Positions 12,276 through 23,729 of a DNA stretch of 64,000 nucleotides are shown piece after piece. Under the pieces are notes generated by a model. It had not been told where the DNA came from, ran no database searches, and was given only the letters and a program-made list of their open reading frames with translations. A program made the position numbers and the translations under genes. Location of the stretch: positions 4,620,001-4,684,000 of the forward strand of contig JAEMBT020000001.1 of assembly GCA_018873245.2 (NCBI GenBank), in the 5' to 3' direction. The stretch comes from Archegozetes longisetosus. Its lineage: Eukaryota; Arthropoda; Arachnida; Sarcoptiformes; Trhypochthoniidae. Position 1 is the stretch's first letter, and every line of letters begins with the position of its first letter.

Positions 12276-13700
12276 GCTGCCAATTTTGAATAATAAAGGT
12301 GAAACAATAGTTGAGATAATTATTTCTGGAGGTCTTTGGGATAATTAACAATGTTTAGGAAAACCTGTTATAAATTTCATAATCAGTATTCTTCGAGAAA
12401 CGATAGCTTTAAATTTAGTCTATAAAATTCTCAGTTTGTGAAACACATTTTTCCTACAATCTTTTCAACTCCTCACTTAAGAGTCAATATTGAGAATTTC
12501 CAAAAAGTTTGATGTTTGCTCATAACTTCTGACTTTTTATTACTCTTAATTATTTTTTTATTGATAGATCATTACATCAGAAACTTTACAAAATTTTATG
12601 AGAATTTTAAAGAGGAAATGTATTAAATAAAATTTATTGGTATATAAGCTCATAGTAAATGAACCACATTTTTAATAATATTATTTTCAAATAGTAATAG
12701 TAATATATTTAAAATTGAAGACAAATAATAAAATAATATCTCAAATGAAAATGACTTTTCTACTTAGGAGTTGATAAAAGTGTCAAAACTTGACGTTATA
12801 TAGTTTACCGTTATTTTCAGGTAATTTATTGAACTAATAACTGGTCAGGCTCAATGTGGTGTGAAGCGTAACTTGTCAATAGATGCCTATCTATTCAAAA
12901 TCTAATTTTGTTATAAAAACACATGAACGATGTTTATCAACAAAGCTTTAATCAAAACAAATGACACCTTTTCAAAGGCAATCTTCAACAATATTTAGGA
13001 CTGGTAATTATTACTTTACATTACTTACTTTATACTACATGTGTTAATAAAGAGGAACCGCTCCTCTCGCTGACAACAGAAGTTATGCGTTGTATGAACC
13101 TCTAATCATTATGTAATATTATAGTTTAGGATATTTATCAATGTCTGTTTGATTTTTCATCTATATAATTATAACAGTTCAACAAATAACAGATATTTAT
13201 TGAGCTGATTATAAAGAAGAGAAACTTTTAATTTTACACAAATGACTGAATACACTCGAAAGTTGTAAACTAATGCATTTAGCAACTAATAGCATTTTTG
13301 TAATTGATCACTCAAATATTTTTACATTTTATATAACAATTACAATCAGTATGACTAGTTTGAACTCTCGAAGAAGTTCTAGATTAATGCTTAAAATCTC
13401 GTTTACCCTTCAATAATGGCTTCGTTTCAATTATTTAGAAGCTTTTTAGCCCTCATTTCACTTTTTATTTTTGAGATACTCAACATTTTAAAAGACTTAA
13501 CGAATGTTTAAAAATTAAAAATATCGTTTCATTTGTATTTATCTAATTTTAAATCGTAATTCAACATATAGTAGAGAGACTCTAATAAGCTGTATATCAC
13601 TTTAGAGCATAATTTCTCAGTTTTAAAATGATATATCATAAGATAACTTTCAAACTTAACTTTAATGAGGCATAAAGCGTATTAACAATGCCTTTAGAAT
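12276..13700. other. Intergenic, nothing recognised
   Basis: A+T-rich sequence without a convincing ORF, RNA gene or bounded repeat. Confidence 0.4.
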
Positions 13701-14244
13701 TAGATAGTCGCTTAAAGGTTCTAATATTGTTTTTTCATAATAAAGAATGCTGCCGTATATTTTTGTTAATATCGTTAAAAATTACAATTTACTGTGTTAT
13801 GCTATATATGCTACTTATAGTAGACAAAGATTATAATTTAACTGTGCCAAATTAAATTTCAATTCTTTTTATTAAAATATCTGATGTTATTTATGAAAAT
13901 GAGTGACGATGTTAAATTTATATAAATTATTAAGGGGTAAGGGAAAGCTATTTGAAGCTCTTTTCTCGTCTTCAAAAAAGGATACTAAGAATCTATGAGA
14001 CACTGGCCTATCGCGTTACAAGCCAAAACAGGTATCATCACGTCTTGATGAGCTGGTCAAAGTTTTCAATAGGCACAAAGTTGTCAGGTGTGGCAATCAT
14101 AAGTTATAGATCACAACAGTCCAAAGGGTCGGTTGCTTCTAATTCCTTTGCGATGCTTGCAATTATATTAAACCTATATATCATTGAAAAGTATTCAAAA
14201 AGACGAATTCAAAGATACCATGCTCAAATATGTAGGCCATGTGA

Positions 14245-14440
14245 ATAAAAATTAAAAATAAAAAGTAAATAAAATCGAGTCGGATCTTCGTCAGTGCCTT
14301 CAAGTGTCACACAAAGGCCACTTAACGACTGCGGGCACTTGAATTTCAGACTGGAACCTTCCATACCCAAGAAACCAGAGAAACCTTCCGTTACCATGAG
14401 GAGGTGGCTCCCGGTGGCAGATGATATCAATTTTTATATA
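14245..14440. other. G+C-richer unique loop of the foldback
   Basis: Overlapping short frames cross it on both strands (for example GFSGFLGMEGSSLKFKCP on minus), but none has a recognised domain. The base composition differs sharply from the A+T-rich neighbours. It may be captured host or foreign sequence; no function is assigned. Confidence 0.35.
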
Positions 14441-14888
14441 AAAACAGCGCCACTTAAAAATATGGACTTTAAACTTGAGCATGGCATCGTTGAATTCATC
14501 TTGTTGAGTACTTTTCAAGGATATATAGGTTTAATATATTTGCAAGCTTTGCAAAGGAATTAGGAGCGACCGACGCTTTAAAATATTGTCACCTATAACT
14601 TGTGACTGTCACACCTGACAACTTTGTGCCCATTGACGCCTTTGATCAGCTCATCAAGACCTATTGATTAACACCTGTTTTGGCCTGTAACGCGGTAGGC
14701 CATTTTAGGCATCCTCCTTTGTAATTGTTATTCACCATATTTTCTCTTTCCTTTATCGTTTGCTTATTTAATATCATGAATTTGACATTACTTATTTTCA
14801 TGAATGAAATGAAATATTTAACAGATAAAATTTAAATTAATTGTGCACAGTTTTATAACTCAATAAAATGTTATCAGTTTCTACATAC

Positions 14889-15551
14889 GGTTATCATATA
14901 TGAAGCGGGGACTCTCATTGACTCATTATGAACTATTGACTCCTTATGGAGTCATTTGTTTATTAACGCCCCCTTATCGTATTCACATTCAAATATACGT
15001 GTTATCAATTATTTAAAAATATTTATATTTTAAAATTTAAAATATGAAGGTTAGATCCATGGTTAGAAATAGGCAAAGTAATAATAATAATATTATTATT
15101 TTATCTATTGTTTATTTAATATTGATATTATTAATATTATTAATTATAATAAACAATTAATAATATTAATATTAAGTAAATAATAAATAAAAATATTATT
15201 ATTATAAAATTAAAGAGAATGACAATGTCGTGATAATAGTGATGATAATGATAGTGCTTGTGGTGTGATGGTTCTGGTGCTAATGGCACTACTGGTGGTG
15301 AAATCTAAAGTAGGCTACAGGTGTTACAGGTGTCGTAGGTGTTAAAGGTTCAATGGATTATATAGAGGAAATTAGTAAACAGAGGTAGTATATTTCTTAT
15401 TTTTAGATACAAAACTCAAAGTTAGTGGAAGTTTTTAGAGATCAATGGGAGTCAATAAGGGTCAAAGATTAGGGGTCGTTGTAAAAGCTAAAAGTAGATG
15501 AGTCTGTTTTGACAAAGTTGCCCTCAGGTCCCCGCTTCATATATGATAACC
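14889..15551. mobile_element. 663-bp non-autonomous TIR element with 8-bp target duplication
   Basis: The terminal inverted repeats are perfect for 24 bases, beginning GGTTATCATATATGAAGCGG at both ends. It is flanked by the perfect direct repeat CTACATAC (14,881-14,888 and 15,552-15,559). Inside lies an AAT/ATT-rich near-palindrome (about 15,078-15,205) and a GTG/GGTG-rich stretch (15,235-15,350), with no transposase. An 8-bp duplication fits hAT, P or Merlin families; the GG- tip is unlike the usual hAT CA- tip, so Merlin or P-type is possible. The perfect ends and duplication imply a fairly recent insertion. Confidence 0.9.
15078..15205. repeat. AAT/ATT low-complexity palindrome
   Basis: Runs of AAT and ATT triplets arranged as an imperfect inverted repeat (about 15,078-15,140 pairing with 15,145-15,205) inside the 663-bp element. 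Confidence 0.8.
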
Positions 15552-15734
15552 CTACATACATTTACTACTAGTATAAGTAACATACATAGTATAACTGTAA
15601 ATTTTAATTTTTAATAAAATTAACAAAAACATACGGCAGCATTTTCTATCATGATAAAAATTTTAAAATATTAATTTAAATATTTTTAGGTTATATTTAT
15701 TGAAATTTCATATATGATTGGGCATTTGCCTTTT

Positions 15735-18250
15735 TAGTTTAGATACGCATTGAGCGCAAAAAGATTGAAGAATGATTCAAATTTACCTCATTCATTGATA
15801 AAATAATGACTTAGACTTTCGTTCAATGCATAAATCTAACATCAAATAACTATTGCCAAAAGCTCATCAAAGTAATAATTTATGAGTGTAATATTCAAAC
15901 GTATTGTTTCTAAACTTTTTTGAACGATGAACATTCCCTGAGCTTAACCATTTAATTAATTTGTCAAAAACCTACTGAAGAAATTGGACTTGTCAAACAA
16001 ATAAACATATAGATTGAAAAATAGCATGAATTGAATGTCAAGTGCATGGTTGTTTATGAAAGCGATTATCTACTTCAAGTCAATTCGAACTTGTTTCTAA
16101 GAGTTTTGTAAAATCTCTCTTACATAAAATTAAACATTAGAAGTGAAATACAAAACATTAGCTCTGAAACATTGTGAAATGTCTCAGAAATATGGTTCGT
16201 TGTGTTCGTCTCTGTAATTCCGCGAACGTCGAGAATTTTCAACATTTGTTGTAATTTAAATTTATTTACTGATAAAAAAACTATAATTGTATCAAATTTC
16301 AAAATTTTATCTCATTAATTATAAAATTATTAAAAGTTTTTGGTACGCAAAGTTAAAATGATAGCCCTGTATAAGGAAAATCGTACGAATGGCCTTCTTG
16401 AGTGGCGTTTTATAAATATTTTCAGTGACACAGCCTTTAGTTGTATGATCTATTATAGATCATGTGCTCAATTGAATTTCAATTGCAAACAAAGATATAT
16501 AAATATATTTATCGAAAAATTAATATTTCATTCATGATTCATACATTAATTTCAATTACGACTTTCTTTAATTGGAGTCTTTATTTGAAAAATACACTTT
16601 TTAAGTGTTAAAATGTTAAAAGGCTTGAGATTAATAATGAGCTTCAATTTTAAAAAGTACAAACTTTCTCTCATAATGCCTGAATTTTCATATCTGACGA
16701 AAACTTCACTCAAAGCTTATATAATAATTTTATTGTTTTATTCCTGAAAAGTTAATAAAAAATCCAAACAAAATATTTTTTTAACATACTGATTAAATGT
16801 GGTAAAATATTTAGTTTAAAACAAAAATGATAGGTTATCGTGATCAGAGTGTTTCCAATTGTTTAATATCGGGTATCGGCAATCCAACCAACTGCAAAAA
16901 TATTAGAAACTACTTCAGTCATTTAGATAACAAAATAACGAAAAATAATCTGATTTCAAATATTTCACTAATAGAAATCATTGATAAAAGATATAAACAA
17001 CAAAAGCAGTGTTTAGTTGTGGTCGAATCACTTGTATTGTCAGTAGATGTGTCATTTAGAGAAATAACCTCCTTATTTGAGCACAATTTTATTATAATTA
17101 CTCATAAGAGGTGAAAAAGTGATTGTTTTGGAACTTGGTTATTTTGAAACCGCTGCTACAAAAAAATCAGTTTAGAATTATTAGTTATCAGAACACTCTT
17201 TATTTGGAAAAGGTATAAAATGAAAGCTTACTCAAAATTCAGCCATTTATGTAATAATTTTAAGATCTCAATTAAATAAAATATAAAATGCAAATTCAGT
17301 TGTAGGCAACCTATTTCTTACTGACTGACGAGTTGCCTATAACTAGATCAAAATATAGTTTTCTCATATCTTTGGCTTTATAGTTGATTGGAAACTCGAT
17401 TTGAATAGCATTCAAGTTACGCTGTACTTCCTACAAGTGAAAATTTTTTGAGGTTTCGCTCTCATGGTTAACACTTGTGAAAATATATTAAAGCTAACCC
17501 TAAGGCATCTCCTATTAAGCAAGGAATCTGTACACGTGTTTAGCCATTTCTGATTAGATTTATAGTGACAACAAGGTTAATGTATGCACACAAATCGCGG
17601 CACAATGCGAGTTTTCCTATATTTTTGCTAAAAGAAAAGTATATATAAAGACATTGATTTAATCATTTTTTAATATTAAAATATTGTTGATGTGTGCAGT
17701 TTATTATGCGAGAATTGATTTCGATCATAAATTTGGTGAAACGTTAATCTAATTCAATTCTTGATATGATTAGAAAAAATCATTTAATTTTATTTTATTG
17801 AAACATCTATCTCATTCATATATTCAATTTTATTCTGGTTTCAGCTGAACCACAGACTTAATCACAGAGATATTATTAGTAAATTTTAATTTGAACTTAA
17901 GACTGGTTCTCTCTAACTTGAGCTACAATTATAAAACTTTGTAAACTTTGCAGTAGTAGGTCTTGAAATTTTTACCAAAAATTATTACTTTTCCTAAATT
18001 GAATTTTGTGCAAATTGTTTAATTAGTAATAAAATCACTTCACTCAAATTGTTGTATGTATTTTGCATTGCATTTCGGCATATTGTCAATGGTCAGTTTT
18101 ACTTCAATGTTGTCGATGTCAATCATATCTTCATTTCTGCCTCTGTTCAGTCTGTAATTGTATTTGATATGTAAATGATGTGTAAATGATGTGTAAATAC
18201 CCAAAAATGAATTTTGATTATTAGAGGCGTTTATTCGTTTATTCACAGAT
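15735..18250 (+). repeat. Diverged segmental duplication, copy 1
   Basis: Landmarks in order: GATACGCATTGAGCGCAAA (15,742), CATCAAAGTAATAATTTATGAG (near 15,867), AAGGAAAATCGTACGAAT (16,371), AAAAGGCTTGAGATT (16,617), the family Q copy (17,290-17,640), and CACTTCACTCAAATTGTTGTA (near 18,037). All recur in the same order and strand at 20,545-23,200. Short ORFs inside are not conserved between copies, so the block looks non-coding. Confidence 0.7.
17290..17640 (+). repeat. Dispersed repeat family Q, copy B
   Basis: Starts with TTACTGACTGACGAGTTGCC near 17,318 and carries the core through CACAAATCGCGGCACAATGC near 17,600. It lies within duplication copy 1. Confidence 0.65.
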
Positions 18251-18761
18251 AATTAGTAATGAATCGAACTTTAGTTTAATTTGAAAGTTGTTTTGAATAT
18301 CATTCATTTTATAACTTTTGATTTACTTATGTGATCAAAAAATTGCACAAATGAATTATCTGGTACTTGATCACAATATAACGCATTGTATGATCTAATA
18401 TCTGATTTGTTTCCTAATATCTGATTTGTTTCAACCTCGTATTGTTTATCCCAATAATAATTTAATGGCAATATATCATCAAATGTTGAACTGAAGAAAA
18501 CTTTAGAGCAAAATTTGGACTTTAGCTGAGAGAGAATTAAGAGTAAAACTTGTTATCAAATCTATAGATCAGATTCGATGTATTGAACGACATATTATTA
18601 TGGAAATTCAAATTGTTTATTGAAGATTATGCTAAAAGTTTGATACTATGGAGAACTCGAATGTAAATTTGGCAAAACTTTTTCAAATCACAATTTATGC
18701 TTAACTTACTTGAAGTTTTTTCAGAACTAAAATGTTTTAAATGCTTACGAAATCTATGACT

Positions 18762-19285
18762 CGTAAACTCCTTAACAAAAATCCATGCTATAAGCAAACT
18801 ATTGATAACTTATCTCAACTTAGAAAACTTTGATAAGAGTTTTACTTATCACATATTGATCAAGGTAAAGCGAATGTATATTAATAAAAGTTCATTATGC
18901 ACATTTTGCTGTCAAAACAGCTCATTTGCACACATTTTTTATGAAGTGCAATTTCTCAACCATATTCAAAGAGTTAATGGTCAGCCGTTCACCGCCGTAA
19001 TTTCTTTTACCGGCTCTCCACGACCCAATAAATAATCATATTTCGCTCCTGTTCGGTGAGCGGCTGACTATTAACTCTTTGAGTATTGTTGGGAATTATA
19101 TTTCATAAAAAATATGTGCAATCGAATTGTTTTGATAGCAAAATGTGCATGATGAACTTTTATTAATACGCATTCGCTTAATTATGATAGTTATGTGATA
19201 AGTGAAACTCTTATCAAAGTTTTCTAAGTTGAGATAAGTTATCAATAGTTTACTTATAACACGGACTGTTGTTAAGGAGTTTACG
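18762..19285. repeat. Compact foldback element, about 232-bp arms and 59-bp loop
   Basis: The left arm (18,762-18,994) begins CGTAAACTCCTTAAC and ends GTCAGCCGTTCACCG; the right arm (19,054-19,285) begins CGGTGAGCGGCTGAC and ends GTTAAGGAGTTTACG. The arms pair along their whole length with scattered mismatches. The loop (18,995-19,053) is short and carries CGTAATTTCTTTTACCGG. No target duplication could be fixed with confidence. It is consistent with a foldback/MITE; a transcript would form a long hairpin. Confidence 0.85.
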
Positions 19286-19349
19286 TGATGTACTCAAAGG
19301 CTTATAAGTCTAAGATCTAATAATAAATACTTTGCTTTGAGTTAATGGT

Positions 19350-19790
19350 GTTTTGGTATGAATAATAAACGAGTGTTATATCCATTGACTTACATACTAT
19401 GTAGAATACAATATTTATTATTTGGTACTATTCCGTTTCTACTGAAACAGTCTGACAAAACACAGAGCCCGGCAGATATCAATATGCTATTTATCATAAT
19501 TTCTGTAACAATCATATTGAACAAAATGAATTTCGAGTTCGTATCTCACAAAAATAGTGATTTATCTAAAAGTTGATGAGAGATATTTGTATTAGAGAAG
19601 TTTCTTTTTTCCGATGGTTTATCAAAAATTGTAAGCAAAGATTTCAATTTTTTGATTGTCTAATATCGTGTCTGTGAGTAATACTTGAGCCGAAAATCAC
19701 AATTAACTAATTTATTGTTCCTCAAACCTTTCGAAAATATTTGAAAAGTTATTTCACTCTATCACTTCACTATAGGTATGCATGGAAAAA
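19350..19790 (+). repeat. Low-copy repeat shared with 39,225-40,440
   Basis: AATAAACGAGTGTTATATCC (19,364) and the following TTATTTGGTAC, then CCTCAAACCTTTCGAAAATA (19,720), match 39,225-39,530 and 40,315-40,440 in order. The other copy contains about 0.8 kb of extra sequence in the middle. No intact gene is seen in either. Confidence 0.55.
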
Positions 19791-20336
19791 TTCTACATAT
19801 CTATTGGCACTCTTAAAATGTTAAAAGTATGCGCTAAAAATATGCTCTGTAAAATCGATTAAGATTGAAAACAAATTGTCTAAAGCATTCAAATCTGTGC
19901 AACCAGAATTCAACCAGAATTATAATGAATTATAAAATGTCATTTTTAAACTATCAAATATATGGCTTCAGTATTTATCAGTTTTTTTAATTTTTTCTTT
20001 AGAAAATGCGTTCAGCATATGAACGATGAAGATTTTTAGTTTATAATATCCTTATCAGTTAAATGTACATGCCAACAAGGAGTGTAATTGACTTCTTACC
20101 CCCTGATTTGAAAAGTATTTTTTATCAAATCAATAGGATACCTCATTTCTTACTCAAAGTTAAATAAAGCGACAAATATCGTTTGATCGAAAACTTTTTC
20201 AGTCACACTTTAAAGCGCTAATTTTACTCACATTTCAAATTTATTTACACATTCCTTGTATAGAAATTTTATTATCAAAAAGCTTTTGAAATATCCAAAA
20301 CTTTTAAGATTAGATCATAATTAAAGACTTGAGAGA

Positions 20337-20391
20337 AACAAACAAACAAAGAGAAAAAAACAAAGAAAGAAACAAAGAAAGAAAGAAAGAA

Positions 20392-20455
<64 letters not shown>
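20337..20455. repeat. AAAC/GAAA and AG microsatellite
   Basis: Imperfect CAAA and GAAA units lead into about 30 uninterrupted AG units (20,394-20,453). It stands at the left edge of duplication copy 2. Confidence 0.95.
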
Positions 20456-20457
<2 letters not shown>

Positions 20458-20479
20458 CTCAACATTTGATCAACAAAAT

Positions 20480-23250
20480 CGAAGACTTGTTAAAAAACGG
20501 ACTTGAAAATTTCATTAGAATGCCATTGTCTGAACGAGTTTAGCTTAGTTTAGGGACGCATTGAGTGCAAAGGGATTCAAAAATAGCTAAAATTTATCTG
20601 AAACATTGATGTAAAAATTTCTTAGATTTGTGTTCGATGCATAACTTTCAAATTAAATAACTGATGTGATAAACTCATCAATGCAATTATTTATGAGAGT
20701 AATATTCAAAATTTGAATGGTGAATATTTGCTGGTTTAATCATTTAATCAATTCGTCAAAAAATCCCACTGAAGAAATTGGTTTAATCAAATAAATAAAC
20801 ATATAAATTGAAAAATTGCCTGAATTGAACGTCAGGTGCATAGTTACTATATGAAAGCGATTATAAATTTAAAGATCAGGTTTATTCGAACTTGTTTTAA
20901 CAGATTTCGTAACTCATAGGAAATGAAGTAAATTGAAGTGCAGTTCTCAAAGTAATAAGTTGACTATCATTTAGAACGCTATGACATTAATTTAGAAAAA
21001 TGCACATTTCCAAGGTGTGATTAGATTTTAAATCAAAACATAATATAAGGAAAATCGTACGAATCACTTTCTTGAGTGATAAGTTTTTTGAAGATTTTCA
21101 TTGACGCAAGCTTAATTTCACAATCTCTTATAAATGATGCTCATTTGAATTTCAATCACAAGGATATATAGAAGTATTTGTCGAAAAAATCATTTTAAAT
21201 TCATGTTTGAAACATTAATTTGAATTATGACTTTTTTAATTGGAGCCTTTAATCGAAAAATACACTTTTCAAGTCTTAAAAAGTTAAAAGGCTTGAGATT
21301 TATAATGAACTTGAGTTTTAAAAGGTATAAACATTCTTATTGTACTCGAGTTTTAGACAGCATCTGAAGAAAACTTGACACGAAGTTTGTACCCTTATTT
21401 TCTTCTATTTCTCAAAAGTTAATTAAAACATCCAGACAAAACTTTTCTTATCAATGCACTGATTAAATGTGGTAAGAAGTTTGATTCAAATGTTAAATTT
21501 GTTGAACTGAAAGTGTTTTCATTTGTTTATCATCGAATATTTGCTGTAAAACGAACTGCAACAATATTTGAAAACTTTTGGCTCCAGTCATTTAGATAAC
21601 AAAATAACGAACAATAATCTCATTTCGAATACTTTACTAATGAAAATCATTAATAAAACATATAAACAACAAAAGTTGTGGTCAAATCACTTGTATTGTT
21701 AGTAAATGTTTAATTTGAGGAATAACTTCCTTATTTGAGCACAATTTTATTAGAATTACTCACAAAAGATGAAGAAAGTGATTACTTTGAAACCTCGTTA
21801 TTTTGAAAATAGTACCAAGTAAAAGCTCACCCGAAATTCAGTCATTTATGTGATCATTTTAAGATTTCAATTATAAGATATAATTCAGATAAAATATAAG
21901 AGACAAATGCAGTTATAGGTAACTTATTTCTTACTGACCGACAAGTTGCCTATAAACTGCATCAAAATATAGTCTCATATCTATTATGACTTTACAATAG
22001 ATTAAAAACTCGATTTGAATAGCATTTATTTAATCTCTATACTTTCTGCAAGTGACATTTTTTCAGATTTGGCTCTTATGATTTAATTCTGTTAAAAATA
22101 TAATAAAACTAACCCTAAAGCAGTTTTTCACTAAGCAAGGAATCTGCTCACGTGTTCAGTCATTTCTGATTTGATTTCTAGTGATATGTTTAATGTATGT
22201 GCACAAATCACGACCTAATGACAATTTCTTATATTTTTCATATCAATCATTTCAATTGGACTTATTTTTGAAGTTTCCTTAATTCATGAAATAAAATATA
22301 AAATATCTGAAGGTTCGCAAATGATGCAAAAGCCAACTTGCTTATGTTTTTACCATTTGAGATTACCTTAAGTTTGACTATTTCAAAAACACATTAATTA
22401 AAATTATGGTAATTTGCGATTTACTGCTTTAAACTCTATTTTGCTAATAAGAAAAAATATATTTAAAGAAATTCGTTTAACAAATTTTTATTTAAAAATT
22501 AGTCCGATGTGCACAATTTTAGACTTAACTAAAACTGCTTCAAACATTAGTTGTACGATGAGTTTTAAAACGCATTTCAGGTTTAAGACTTAAAACTGTT
22601 TTAAATAGAGCTGTCAATACGGACTTTAAATCTTTATTTGAATGAGTGACGATTAAACTTAAACACAATAACTTCCAAATACTTTAGAGATATCTTATTA
22701 CGAATGAACAATAGTTAACAACATTTAAATCGGTAATCAAATATTTGACAATTTTACCCATGAAAGCCTCAAAATTTAGATTATTTAGGTCTCTCTTTAA
22801 TCCACGGACAAGGAGACGATACCAAAGAAGAAAAAATTTAAAGTGCAGTCTTTTATATGGCAATTTGTTTAGATCAATAAAATTAATGAAAAATTAAATC
22901 TTATTCACTCCTTCATATGATTAAAAGTAACCGCTTGATTTACTTTATTTGTTGAAACATTCACTTTTATTTCGGATTTGAACTCAACTTTTTCACTAAA
23001 ACACAGATTAATCATTAGTAAACCTGAATTTGAGCTGAACACAAAGGTTTCTCTAACTGAAGCTACAAACATGAAAACTTTGCAGAAGTCTTGAAAGCTC
23101 GACAGCAAATCCTCAATTTTGCCAAATCAAATTTTATTCAAATTTTGTCTATTATTCAAACAAAATGACTTCACTCAAGTAGTTATTGTATATTTCGCAC
23201 CGCATTTTGACACGAGTTAAAATTTGTTAGCAAAAGTCAATTATTTGTGT
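20480..23250 (+). repeat. Diverged segmental duplication, copy 2
   Basis: Counterpart of 15,735-18,250: GGGACGCATTGAGTGCAAAG (20,553), AAGGAAAATCGTACGAATCA (21,047), AAAAGGCTTGAGATTTATAA (near 21,288), family Q copy C (21,905-22,385) and ATGACTTCACTCAAGTAGTT (23,166). Divergence is clear by eye, with many indels, so the duplication is not recent. Confidence 0.7.
21905..22385 (+). repeat. Dispersed repeat family Q, copy C
   Basis: Carries TTACTGACCGACAAGTTGCC (near 21,932), the AAGCAAGGAATCTGCTCACG core (near 22,135) and a 3' extension with GATGCAAAAGCCAACTTGC that only copy A shares. Confidence 0.65.
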
Positions 23251-23505
23251 TTCACTATTATACGTACTTTATTCTTCTCAAGACTACATCAATGATTGTT
23301 ATTGTGATCACATCTTAAGGAATTCGCACAAAATTTATGACTATTTAAGAATGAATGAATCAGAATAAAAGCTAAATTTTTCTTAAAAAATCTTACTAAA
23401 TCTAATTATAAATTAGTCGAAGACTCTCTAAAGTCATGTCTATTGATATACTTAAGGTTAGATGATTGCATTTCTATTCACTTGAGTTTCATGAGCTTGT
23501 ACTTA

Positions 23506-23715
23506 AATTGAAATTACAAGCCGATGCATTAGCTAATGATGTGAGGTCTCACCACTATATACCTGGATTCAAATTTTGTGGCATTAATGAGAATTGGTAA
23601 TAGAACTATAGGAGTGTATCCATCGAAATGTTTGGCCACAACTATAACCATCAGAAACTCACAATTTCTGTTCACTGTTCCTGATATTTGGTCACCTAAA
23701 GATGCGGCAATGGGT
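23506..23715 (+). pseudogene. Fragment of a FASN enoyl-reductase exon
   Basis: Aligns with FASN 33,997-34,213, the intron-6 acceptor and start of exon 7. Shared peptide words are PSKCLATT, then RNSQFLFTVPDIWSPKDAA against RDPQFIFSVPKNWSLEDAA. The match begins in intron sequence just before the acceptor (ATTGAAATTA), with the acceptor region itself partly deleted, which points to a DNA-level duplication and not a retrocopy. The frame is broken relative to FASN in the first third, and the match stops after GATGCGGC. It lies 3.1 kb upstream of FASN in the same orientation. Confidence 0.85.
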
Positions 23716-23729
23716 CAATTATTAAACCC

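Larger units (their letters stand above)
13735..15660. repeat. Foldback (long inverted repeat) with a nested TIR element
   Basis: The left arm (about 13,735-14,240) reads ATGCTGCCGTATATTTTTGT, then GATGTTATTTATGAAAATGA, then CGTTACAAGCCAAAACAGG. The same landmarks return in reverse complement in the right arm: CCTGTTTTGGCCTGTAACGC near 14,670, the ATTTTCATGAATGA stretch near 14,795, and ACATACGGCAGCATTTTCT near 15,630. The right arm is split by the 663-bp element at 14,889-15,551. The loop (about 14,245-14,440) is visibly richer in G+C and unrelated to the arms. Block P (8,500-8,840) is a third copy of the outer arm sequence. Confidence 0.75.

Noticed and set aside
13952-14248. 98-codon frame in the left foldback arm as a gene
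   Set aside because: The inverted partner arm does not preserve the frame and no domain is recognised.
14224-14563. Several overlapping frames in the foldback loop
   Set aside because: They overlap on both strands without similarity to known proteins; higher G+C content alone lengthens chance frames.
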